A DNA stretch of 64,000 nt from Methylovirgula sp. 4M-Z18 (GTDB taxonomy: Bacteria; Pseudomonadota; Alphaproteobacteria; Rhizobiales; Beijerinckiaceae), in contig NZ_CP149574.1 in the NCBI RefSeq assembly GCF_037890675.1, forward strand, positions 1,550,001 to 1,614,000, in the 5' to 3' direction. How positions within the stretch are numbered: the first letter of the stretch is position 1; each line of letters begins with the position of its first letter. The position numbers were made by a program, and so were the translations under genes. This document shows, in pieces, positions 46,701 to 54,207 of this stretch. The notes under the pieces were generated by a model. It was not told the origin of the DNA and ran no database searches. It saw nothing but the letters and a program-made list of their open reading frames with translations.

Positions 46701-47455
46701 AATTCGCCGGCGCGCGCCAAAGCGCGCTCGATCCCGTCGCCCATCGAGGCGACTTCGCGGCGGATGGCTTGCGACAGATTGATGACCTGCTCGGAGGCGA
46801 TATTTTCCGGCTCGACGAGCCGCATGGCCACTTGCGTCATCGAACGCGCCGTCAGGCGCATTTCCTGGCTGCGCCGGGTGAGGGCCGCGATCGTCATCAT
46901 CAGGATGACGGGTCCTACCGCGAGGATGAGGCCGAGGCTCGTCTGCGGGCGCGTCCAGAATTCGCGGCCGCTTGCAAGCATATCGCTCCACCAGTTGAAA
47001 TATACATAGGCTGCGCAGAGGCCGAGCCAGATCAGGCTGAGCAGAGCGGCAACGGCATAGGGCGCACGGCTGGGGCGCGCCTGCAAGGCTTGCAGCACCT
47101 GGCCGACCGAGCGCTTGTCGTCATTGGCCGGCGTGGTTTGCGCACGCGTCGCGGAGCGCGGATTGGCCGGCGCTGGCGTCGATGCCGGTTTAGGCGCGGG
47201 GTCCGGGGTCTTCTGCTCCGATGCGGCGGGTGCCGCCGGCTTGACCGGCACGGGGAAGATCTTTTTGTCGTCGACTTCCGGTAGCTTCGTGGCTGGCTTC
47301 GCCGACTGCGGCGGGCTGATGGCGACGGCCGGCGCCTTTGGCGCCGCCGTCTCCTCGGCTTTAGGTTCGGCAGCAAGGCCGCCTAAGTTCAAGGCCTCCT
47401 CGATCGCCGACAAAGCGGCGGCTGCCGGATCCTGAAGCTTGACATTATTGGCCAT
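40724..47455 (-). CDS. Giant membrane-anchored coiled-coil protein, probable Growth Pole Ring (GPR)-like
   Basis: The protein has 2243 residues. Residues 1-130 are Pro/Ala-rich; two membrane helices follow (~131-153 and ~173-192) with basic flanks (RPSR, TRRSQEMR), so both ends should be cytoplasmic. The rest is almost entirely helical. Residues 581-829 show 22/44-residue apolipoprotein-like periodicity; residues 1138-1688 are nineteen exact 29-residue repeats. The last ~140 residues form a globular-looking C terminus (SSAWDRYRRGDRRAFGRHLY). Size, anchor and apolipoprotein-like repeats match the Agrobacterium GPR protein, a polar ring needed for polar growth. Homology is inferred from architecture. 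ATG 47455 has a tgagg ribosome site; GTG 47467 is the alternative. Confidence 0.85.
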   Translation of the reverse strand: MANNVKLQDPAAAALSAIEEALNLGGLAAEPKAEETAAPKAPAVAISPPQSAKPATKLPEVDDKKIFPVPVKPAAPAASEQKTPDPAPKPASTPAPANPRSATRAQTTPANDDKRSVGQVLQALQARPSRAPYAVAALLSLIWLGLCAAYVYFNWWSDMLASGREFWTRPQTSLGLILAVGPVILMMTIAALTRRSQEMRLTARSMTQVAMRLVEPENIASEQVINLSQAIRREVASMGDGIERALARAGELETLVRNEVANLERSYTDNERRIRSLIDELSNERESIVMNADRVRTAMSGAHENLAKELEDISARLAENVSSAGSRVTSSLGAKGEEIAFALGATGDQLVQRITGKGSDIVGMLNQTGDDVTNKLSQASDAVAQTLGERIAHVDQRLKATGEALVTDLGIRGNEVAQRLDETGGRVANIISSRGDTLSARLTETGDRMHETITVHGAALAQRLDETGARISENIGRQTEQSQKTFDESSARLTQMIDDRHRVVQDELVRHSDELHQRFAQSSDEFLSGIDRHAEMLHTNFSQAADANLQALHAHGDAFQAHFNDASNNHLNMLSERTSQLRDGLSDTAQQAVRDIAAQSDSFQNAFSDASNAHLNAFVDRTNTLRDGLVDAARDAVRDITAQGDLINQSFADTTQNSLVRFQEQSDDLHSRLRETTDHHVTTFSEHAQNLRDSLANTAQDAVSAIAQQGATLNRTFADTAQQNVAALKDQADALDTNLRSTHADLRAMSDTHLAGIAAQTDMLRTGLAATAEEAVSSIAAQNVSLNAAFARTAQSGLDGFKRQSEAFSTLFEDTTQGHLAGFTTQTNKLHDRFATTASEAVMAMGMHGDRINETLVDRLNGFEEAILLRSNVATAHIAEEAARMDQQLSGHVETMTSHANRLTTQIENQLNGLQDSFVSHGDALHAKLGERVDQANTAFAGRLDEFNQRTSGKAEEIARSLDTIIGRIETGLDARSRGLNETLAQRVLEIARVLGDGGREVTRSLDEKAKEIDGILLARSTLLSDTLSSKAQEINSTLGGRAAEIADTLDGRIARFEERVVGRLDSVSSELDERGRAVADNLVARAHEVNDLLDGHTNSINDAFGAHIGALNDALGARHQDVQKALGDNLNAIQTTFDGHSARLADALDARAQHIQKSIDDVQGAFDDQSHRLDERLGSRIADIQNALTEVNDAFDGHTGRLGQALQAHVADVQTNLSTMQTAVDGQADRLSNSLNARVGDIQYALDNVRHIFDGQTAHINETLGTRIQDMQNVLGQVHETFDGQAAQINEALGARVQDMQNVLGQVHGTFDGQAAQINEAIGARVQDMQNVLGQVHGAFDGQAAQINEAIGARVQDMQNVLGQVHETFDGHAVRLNATLGNRVLDMQKVLGQANDTFDGHTARLNATLDSRVLDLQNALGQVEETFNGRTAHLNETIGTRLRDLQGTLDHVHAAFDGRAEQLNDVFGGRVEDLQRTLNQVHEAFDEHTTRLNDTFGARLDDVQTALGHVHGTFDDRTAHLADALGTRITDIQNVLEQVHGTFDGHAERLSDALGARVQDVQSILDQVNTTFDGHTSQLNSALTGRLDDLQNVLGQIRDTFDGQTAQFNEALGTRVHDLQNVLGDVHNAFGQQTDRLHEDLAARLHDVQNVLGSVNNAFDDHTNRLQDTLDARTKQIQDTLDARTGALQENLAGHIAEFETLFGTRGDNLVTLLSAKGQEVAQEVAKVGDAVTRAIENRGRSIVEHLRQRQSEFTLALDQSTGELRHTIDAHANDSLGALTGAHDKLRDEMSAVLDQLGATNVSLQNIIDTAGDRLTAVDTHLSARVEDLQRALGSIQDEVYALNNASGSTLDNASELANKLNGHVQSLRLVSDQLAQTHGDVDGALEARRQQLETLGNDINRRAEDFETAMQSFSGRMEESFRNAEARAREIGAFLTDASQQSTGLIASHFDNIRSTTGKERDRTAQAMRAAYDQAIGEMNDLFAKATERFQSSAEDMRGVARTIQTELDATREELRRGTVELPRETAEQANAMRKVVADQIKALNELSTIVSRSGRSFDVSAIAANPTRAQAPAADAATPRRSESRAITPVRPNPPVAPVDRGPGWLSNLLARASDDPAPVVEAEVPAPQLDTISLDIAKMIDQAAASSAWDRYRRGDRRAFGRHLYTTQGQQTFEEIRRRYSDDEGFHATVDHYCQEFERLLNQVGREDRDGSRTRSYLTSETGKVYTMLAHASGRFDG
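42392..44044 (-). repeat. Nineteen tandem 87-bp (29-residue) repeats
   Basis: Within the giant gene, units start at 44044, 43957 and so on every 87 bp to 42478. The consensus is FDGxxxxLNxxLGxRVxDxQ then NVLGQVHxT. All nineteen are exactly 29 residues with no indel. Units 6-8 (about 43349-43609) are nearly identical at DNA level. Confidence 0.92.
44969..45715 (-). repeat. 22/44-residue repeat block of the giant protein
   Basis: Units open with LRDGLxDTAQ and run 44, 44, 22, 44, 29, 44 and 22 residues, a multiple-of-eleven pattern (with one 29) like apolipoprotein amphipathic helices. Confidence 0.75.
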
Positions 47456-48089
<634 letters not shown>

Positions 48090-48164
48090 GCGACCAGCAG
48101 GTTTCTGCAAGTGATGCATGCATTGCATTGGAGCGGGTCACGTCATGGCCCGCCACTACTTATT

Positions 48165-48181
48165 AACATATACAATATGTT
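48165..48181. promoter_or_regulatory. AT-rich palindrome upstream of the ferredoxin reductase
   Basis: aacatat-aca-atatgtt is a perfect 7-bp inverted repeat in a very AT-rich 80-bp block, 80 bp before the reductase gene. It is a candidate operator; the regulator is unknown. Confidence 0.45.
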
Positions 48182-48213
48182 GAATAAAATGCTTTCCAAA
48201 TATTGCCTGTTGA

Positions 48214-49299
<1,086 letters not shown>

Positions 49300-49478
49300 A
49301 AGCTCGGGCTGCCGCCCGTTTACGGGACCGCAGCTTTTTCACAGTGCAAGTGCCCGCGCCGCCGTGTCGGCGCGTACGTGAAATGCGTTTCCATCGAAGA
49401 TGATCACGCCGACGTGTGCGGCGGGCAAGGAGTCTGCCAATCAGCCGCCGCGGCTGCGGAGGACTTGTGTCTTTTCCG

Positions 49479-49518
49479 TTGTCTGATATTTTGTGCGAAT
49501 GAGCGAAATATCAGACAA
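49479..49518. promoter_or_regulatory. Perfect 13-bp inverted repeat spanning the XRE-cupin start codon
   Basis: Arms ttgtctgatattt (49479-49491) and aaatatcagacaa (49506-49518) flank 14 nt that contain the ATG at 49499. It could be an autorepressor operator or an mRNA hairpin holding the start codon in its loop. Confidence 0.7.
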
Positions 49519-50071
49519 GGTTGTTTCCGCAATCGGCGCGCGTATTCAGGCCGAACGCATCCGACGCGGCTGGTCCATAGCGGAACTGGCGGCGCGATCC
49601 GGCGTATCGAAGGCGATGGTCAGTGCGATCGAGCGCGGCGCGAACAGTCCGACCGCAACGCTCCTGGTGCGCATCGCCGCCTCATTCGATTTGACGCTTT
49701 CGGCCTTGATCGCCCGGGCCGAACTCGGCGCCGGCGGGCTTTTGAAATCTGAGGACCAGCCTGTGTGGCAAGATCCGGAAACCGGATATGTCCGCCGCCA
49801 CCTGTCGCCGCCCTCCGATATGCCGTTGGAACTGATCAGGGTGGAATTGCCGGCCGGCGCGCGCGTTGCCTTTCCGGCCCGCGCCTATGCGTTCAACCGC
49901 CACCAGATTTGGCTGCTGTCGGGCGCGCTTGATTTTACCGAAGGCCCGGTCATTCATCACATGGCGCCGGGTGATTGCCTGACTTTGGGCGCGCCCCAGG
50001 ACTGCGTTTATCACGCGCCGGGTCCCGATCCGGGGATCTATCTCGTCGCCGTGCTGCGGAGCGGCGCATGA
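49499..50071 (+). CDS. XRE-family regulator with cupin-like C-terminal domain
   Basis: The ~190-residue protein has a Cro/CI HTH (residues ~11-66: IQAERIRRGWSIAELAARSGVSKAMVSAIERGANSPTATLLVRIA) and a C-terminal cupin-like domain (~90-190) with LELIRVELPAGARVAFPA and HHMAPGDCLTLGAP. ATG 49499 or GTG 49493 starts the gene inside a large inverted repeat, implying autoregulation. Its stop overlaps the next gene as ATGA, so a ~102-residue protein is made from the same mRNA. Confidence 0.87.
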   Translation: MSEISDKVVSAIGARIQAERIRRGWSIAELAARSGVSKAMVSAIERGANSPTATLLVRIAASFDLTLSALIARAELGAGGLLKSEDQPVWQDPETGYVRRHLSPPSDMPLELIRVELPAGARVAFPARAYAFNRHQIWLLSGALDFTEGPVIHHMAPGDCLTLGAPQDCVYHAPGPDPGIYLVAVLRSGA

Positions 50072-50376
50072 AGCGTCCGTCCCGGACTCACAATGGCGGG
50101 CCGCCGCTTGACGACGATCACAGGCCGCCCTGGGGCAAAGGCGATGCGCACCGTTTCCTGCACTGGCAGCGCGCCTATCGCGTCGCGTGGAAGCCACCGA
50201 GCCACGATGTCGCCTTGATGCGGCTTGAGCGCGCCGAGCGCCTGGGCCTCACCTACCGGGAATATACGCTCGAAATTCTTGAACGCGGCATTCACCTACA
50301 AGCGGAAGACGCCGAGCGCGTTGCCGCGATCAAGGCCAACCGCCGCAAGAAGCGCGCGCCCTCGCAGCCCCCATAA
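50068..50376 (+). CDS. Small conserved hypothetical protein (HNGGPPLDD motif)
   Basis: The 102-residue protein opens with the THNGGPPLDDDH motif that recurs at the N terminus of many small rhizobial proteins. It continues with a Trp-rich segment (HRFLHWQRAYRVAWKPP) and a helical C terminus ending in basic residues (KANRRKKRAPSQ). It overlaps the XRE-cupin stop by 4 bp, so the two are translationally coupled; it may be a partner or target of that regulator. Function is unknown. Confidence 0.72.
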   Translation: MKRPSRTHNGGPPLDDDHRPPWGKGDAHRFLHWQRAYRVAWKPPSHDVALMRLERAERLGLTYREYTLEILERGIHLQAEDAERVAAIKANRRKKRAPSQPP

Positions 50377-50458
50377 AATCACGCAGACTTCACGTTCCTT
50401 TGTACGGCACGGCTTTGCGCTTTGCGCTAGACTGCCGCCGGAATGAAGGAGCTTTGTC

Positions 50459-51367
50459 GTGATCTATCCCTGGAATGAGCGCAATGGCCGTTTGTCGTGG
50501 CTGAAGCTCATCATGTTTCTGGTCGTCCTGGCGCCGGGGCTTTGGATCGCGGCACAATGGTGGCTTGGCTGGCTCATGCCGAAGCCGGTCACCGAGGCCA
50601 TTCATCAATCCGGCGATTGGACCGTGCGTTTTCTCGTCCTGTCGCTGGCGATTACACCTTTGCGCAAGCTCGCCCATTGGGGCAAGCTCATTAGCGTGCG
50701 GCGGATGATCGGCGTCGGCGCGGCCGCCTATGCTTCGATTCACCTTTCACTTTACATTCTGGACCAGAATTTCGCCCTCGGCACTGTGGCGAGCGAAATC
50801 GCGCTGCGCTTTTATCTCACCATCGGCTTCACGGCCTTGTGCGGCCTATGGGCTCTTGCGGCGACCTCAACCGACGGGATGATTCGCCGCTTGGGCGCGA
50901 AGAATTGGCAGCGGCTGCACAATATCGTCTACGGCGTCGGCGTGCTGGCGATGATCCATTTCCTGCTGCAATCGAAAATCGATGTGACGCAGGCGGTGAT
51001 CATGACGGGACTATTCTTCGGCTTGATGGTTTGGCGCCTTTTGGCGCGCTTCGATCTTGCCGTGCAATGGTGGCAGATGGTGCTTCTGGCGGTTGGCGCG
51101 GCCACTTTTACCGCTTTGTTCGAAGCCGCTTGGTATATCGGCCGCACTGGGAGGCCGGCGGTCGGCATCGGTTTGTTCGAATCGCAATTTGATTTCGATA
51201 TTGCAATTCGTCCGGCGTGGTATGTATTTTTTGCATGGCTTGTTGTCGCCGCTGTATCCTTCGCCCGCCGTGGGGAAGCGCAAAAGAAACGGCCCCGGGC
51301 TGCGTGGGGCGCGCAGGGTCCAGGGCCGTCTAGCCGGTCGGCGCAGGAGGGGAGCCGCGCTCTCTAA
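50459..51367 (+). CDS. msrQ: Haem-binding membrane subunit MsrQ (YedZ-like ferric-reductase domain)
   Basis: The 302-residue membrane protein has about six helices and the ferric-reductase-type core, with histidines in AYASIHLSLYIL and WQRLHNIVYGVGVLAMIHFLL as likely haem ligands. MsrQ passes electrons to MsrP, which repairs oxidised methionines in the periplasm. No msrP is adjacent, and the protein is longer than typical MsrQ (~200-220). The last ~30 residues are encoded across GC-rich palindromes (51289-51329) and may be read-through of an old terminator. GTG 50459 has ribosome site aaggagc. Confidence 0.82.
   Translation: MIYPWNERNGRLSWLKLIMFLVVLAPGLWIAAQWWLGWLMPKPVTEAIHQSGDWTVRFLVLSLAITPLRKLAHWGKLISVRRMIGVGAAAYASIHLSLYILDQNFALGTVASEIALRFYLTIGFTALCGLWALAATSTDGMIRRLGAKNWQRLHNIVYGVGVLAMIHFLLQSKIDVTQAVIMTGLFFGLMVWRLLARFDLAVQWWQMVLLAVGAATFTALFEAAWYIGRTGRPAVGIGLFESQFDFDIAIRPAWYVFFAWLVVAAVSFARRGEAQKKRPRAAWGAQGPGPSSRSAQEGSRAL
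51289..51329. terminator. Nested hairpin at the msrQ 3' end
   Basis: acggccc (51289-51295) pairs with gggccgt (51323-51329), with an inner ctgcg/cgcag stem. It lies between convergent msrQ and the DUF1127 gene and is a probable bidirectional terminator although inside the msrQ frame. Confidence 0.4.
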
Positions 51368-51373
51368 CCGGGA

Positions 51374-51541
51374 TTACCGACGCAGCAGGGCGTCGCGCTG
51401 GGCAATGGTGACGCCGGCGTCATCGAGGATGCGGCGGTTCAGGCCAGCGATATATTTGCGATCCATTTCCTTGGCTGCCCAATCGCGGTAGCCTTTAGAA
51501 ATTCTTAACGCAACTTTAACCATGGGACGGGTGAAGGTCAT
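51374..51541 (-). CDS. DUF1127 (YjiS-like) small protein
   Basis: The 55-residue basic protein has the DUF1127 core (RDWAAKEMDRKYIAGLNRRILDDAGVTIAQRDA). Short arginine-rich proteins of this family bind RNA and affect phosphate and carbon regulation in Rhodobacter/Agrobacterium. ATG 51541 has a ggag ribosome site. It is divergent from the LysR gene at 51696. Confidence 0.85.
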   Translation of the reverse strand: MTFTRPMVKVALRISKGYRDWAAKEMDRKYIAGLNRRILDDAGVTIAQRDALLRR

Positions 51542-51695
51542 GATGTAAACTCCGAAATCTAGACAAAAGCGTCTGGCGGAGCAGTTTGGCCGTCCGTTTC
51601 TTCGCCTTTGGTCGAATTTGATGGCCGCAAAATACTGAAAATCGCTGATATGTCGAGTCATGCTTCATGATTGAACCGTTTAGGAAAACTATACG

Positions 51696-52631
51696 ATGAC
51701 GAGCCAGGGCCGGCTTCCTTCCTTAAACTCGCTGCGCGCCTTCGAAACGGTGGCTCGGGTGCTGAGTTTTTCCCGCGCGGCCGAAGAATTACACGTTACC
51801 AAGGCGGCCATCGCCCAGCAGGTGCGCATCCTCGAGGCCGAGATCGGGGCGCTCCTGGTCGAGCGCACGGGCCGCGGCTTGCGGCTGACGGAAGCGGGAA
51901 TGGCTGGCCTATCCGACCTGCGCGACGGCTTCGGCCTGTTGCATCGCGCCACCCGAGCTATGCGCGAATCGTCTGGCGGGCGCATGCTGGTGATCAATTC
52001 GAGCCCGTCCTTTGCCGCAAGCTGGTTGGTTGGCCGCATCGGCCAATTCAAAAAGACTCACCCCGATTTGGACGTGCTGCTCGATACCAGCAGCGAGACG
52101 CCAGATCTGACCGGCACGGTCGACGCCGCGATTCGTTGGGGGCGCGGCGATTTTCCCGGCGCATCCCCGACGCTGCTGTTTAGCGAGCATGTCTTTCCGG
52201 TCTGTTCGCCGGCACTGCTCACCGGTGAGCACCCGATTCAAGGTCCGCAGGATCTCGTCCATCACACGCTTTTGCATCTCGAATGGAACCCCAATTTCGC
52301 CACTTGGCCCGATTGGGGCGTGTGGCTGACCGCGGCGGGCGTGCGCAATGTCGACACGTCGCACGGCGTCTGGTTCAATCAGATGTCGCTCGCGCTGCAA
52401 GCGGCAGTGCAAGGGCAGGGCGTCACCCTCTCCACCCGCGCGATTGCGGCCGATGAATTGGCGGCCGGGCGGCTCGTGACGCCATTCGATACGGAAGTGA
52501 GCACGCCCTTCGGTTATTATTTCCTGTGCCGGTCCGATCAGGTCGCTGCGCCCAAAATCGTCGCGTTCCGGGAATGGCTGATCTCGGAGGCCACGAAATC
52601 GGGCTTGGTGACACACACGGATAAGGTCTGA
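51696..52631 (+). CDS. LysR-family regulator, GcvA-like
   Basis: The 311-residue protein has an N-terminal HTH of the GcvA type (LPSLNSLRAFETVARVLSFSRAAEELHVTKAAIAQQVRILE, residues ~7-47) and a substrate-binding domain with SSPSFAASWLVGRIGQF and DLDVLLDTSSETPDL. GcvA-like proteins regulate glycine cleavage or beta-lactamase-type genes; the target here is unknown. It is divergent from the DUF1127 gene and directly precedes the SRAP gene with no gap. Confidence 0.88.
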   Translation: MTSQGRLPSLNSLRAFETVARVLSFSRAAEELHVTKAAIAQQVRILEAEIGALLVERTGRGLRLTEAGMAGLSDLRDGFGLLHRATRAMRESSGGRMLVINSSPSFAASWLVGRIGQFKKTHPDLDVLLDTSSETPDLTGTVDAAIRWGRGDFPGASPTLLFSEHVFPVCSPALLTGEHPIQGPQDLVHHTLLHLEWNPNFATWPDWGVWLTAAGVRNVDTSHGVWFNQMSLALQAAVQGQGVTLSTRAIAADELAAGRLVTPFDTEVSTPFGYYFLCRSDQVAAPKIVAFREWLISEATKSGLVTHTDKV

Positions 52632-53357
52632 ATGTGCGGGCGTTTTAACATCGTTTCGGCGCCGAGCCTCATGCGGGAGCATTTCGGCTATGCGGAGACG
52701 CCGAATTTTCCGCCGCGCTACAATGTGGCGCCGACCCAGCCCGTGCCGGTGGTGCGCCGCGAGCGTGATGCGGAGGGGCGTGTCGGTCGGCATTTCGTGC
52801 TGATGCGTTGGGGTTTTCTGCCGAGCTGGGTCAAGGATCCGAAGGATTTTCCGCTTCTGATCAACGCGCGCGCCGAAACGGTGACTGACAAGGCGAGCTT
52901 CCGCGCGGCGTTTCAGCGCCGCCGCTGCCTGATGATCGCGGACGGATTTTATGAGTGGCGGCGCGTCGCCGGCGCGCGTGGCAAAGCGGCGGCGACGCCG
53001 TTCCTCATTCGACGCAAGGATCGTGAGCCTTTGGCTTTGGGAGCCCTGTGGGAAAATTGGCTTGGCGCCGACGGCAGCGAAATCGAAACCTGCTGCGTGG
53101 TGACGACAGCGGCGAATGGCACGACGGCGGCCATCCACGACCGGATGCCGGTGATCCTGGCGCGTGAGGATTATGAAGCCTGGCTCAACCCCGATGTTCC
53201 GGTGTCGCAAGCGATGCAGCTGACGCATCCGGCGGCAGACGATCTGCTCGATCTCACCGAAATTTCCAGCCGCGTGAACAAAGTGGCGAATGACGATGCG
53301 GGTGTCATGGAGCCGGTGCGGAACGAGCCGCCGGAGCCGCAGCGGACCTTGTTTTGA
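52632..53357 (+). CDS. SOS response-associated peptidase (SRAP/YedK, HMCES family)
   Basis: The 241-residue protein begins with the catalytic Cys2 (MCGRFN), which forms a thiazolidine crosslink with abasic sites in single-stranded DNA. Other conserved parts are YNVAPTQPVPVV, WGFLPSWVKD, INARAETV and the glutamate in GFYEWRR, and a histidine in AIHDRMPVIL. It protects abasic sites at replication forks. It starts right after the LysR stop. Confidence 0.93.
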   Translation: MCGRFNIVSAPSLMREHFGYAETPNFPPRYNVAPTQPVPVVRRERDAEGRVGRHFVLMRWGFLPSWVKDPKDFPLLINARAETVTDKASFRAAFQRRRCLMIADGFYEWRRVAGARGKAAATPFLIRRKDREPLALGALWENWLGADGSEIETCCVVTTAANGTTAAIHDRMPVILAREDYEAWLNPDVPVSQAMQLTHPAADDLLDLTEISSRVNKVANDDAGVMEPVRNEPPEPQRTLF

Positions 53358-53472
53358 TCTTAAAATGGACAGCCTTCAAGGTTAATCCTGTTTCTTTGCA
53401 GGGCAAAAGCCGGTAGAGACAGGCGGTCCAAGAAGTATGATGCTTTTGGCTTCAGTGCTACGAAAGAAAGAA

Positions 53473-54207
53473 ATGACCGAAGAAACCCAACGCCTTGATG
53501 TCGCGCTGGTCGCGCGCGGATTGTTTGCGAGCCGCGCCAAGGCGCAGGAGGCCATTTTGGCTGGCCTCGTCAACGTCAATGGCAAGCCGGCGGCAAAGCC
53601 GTCTGAGCAGGTCGCGCCGAGTGCCGATATTCAGGCCGAAGCGCCTTATCCCTACGTGTCGCGCGGCGGCGTGAAGCTGGCTGAAGCGTTGAACGCGTTT
53701 CATTATGTTCCGCAGGACCGTATCTGTCTCGACATCGGCGCCTCGACGGGCGGTTTTACCGATGTATTGTTGCGGCGCGGCGCGGCGAAGGTTTACGCGA
53801 TCGATGTCGGTGACCGGCAATTGCACGAGACCATCGCCGCCAATCCGCGCGTCGTCTCGTTTGAAAAGACCGACGCACGCAATCTCGCCGCCACAATGTT
53901 CGAGGCGCCGCCGTCGCTGATCGTGTTCGATGTCAGCTTCATCTCGCTCAAGCTTCTGCTTGCACCCGTGTTGAAACTCGCCGCGCCGCAGGCCGATATG
54001 GTGGCGCTCATCAAGCCGCAATTCGAAGCCGGTCCGCGCTATGTGCGCAAAGGCATCGTGCGCGATCGCGAAGTGCATGCCATCGTCTGCGACGACATTG
54101 CGCGCGAGATCGAACGGTTGGGCTGGAAGACCACGAACGTGATCGTTTCGCCGATCGACGGCGGTGACGGCAATCGCGAATTTCTCATCGGCGCGTCACG
54201 CGGATGA
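53473..54207 (+). CDS. tlyA: TlyA-family rRNA 2'-O-methyltransferase
   Basis: The ~244-residue protein joins an S4 RNA-binding domain (residues ~1-62, RLDVALVARGLFASRAKAQEAILAGLVNVNG) to an FtsJ-like methyltransferase with the SAM motif LDIGASTGGFTDVLL. YVSRGGVKLAEAL is diagnostic for TlyA, which methylates rRNA cytidines; older annotation calls it hemolysin A. In Rhizobiales it often follows dxs; here dxs is absent. Its stop overlaps the next gene by ATGA. ATG 53473 is preferred over 53437. Confidence 0.9.
   Translation: MTEETQRLDVALVARGLFASRAKAQEAILAGLVNVNGKPAAKPSEQVAPSADIQAEAPYPYVSRGGVKLAEALNAFHYVPQDRICLDIGASTGGFTDVLLRRGAAKVYAIDVGDRQLHETIAANPRVVSFEKTDARNLAATMFEAPPSLIVFDVSFISLKLLLAPVLKLAAPQADMVALIKPQFEAGPRYVRKGIVRDREVHAIVCDDIAREIERLGWKTTNVIVSPIDGGDGNREFLIGASRG

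Noticed and set aside
44738-47284. 848-codon plus-strand ORF opposite the giant gene
   Set aside because: Same cause: long antisense frames arise from GC-rich, stop-poor reverse codons. The minus-strand protein has coherent TM helices and repeats.
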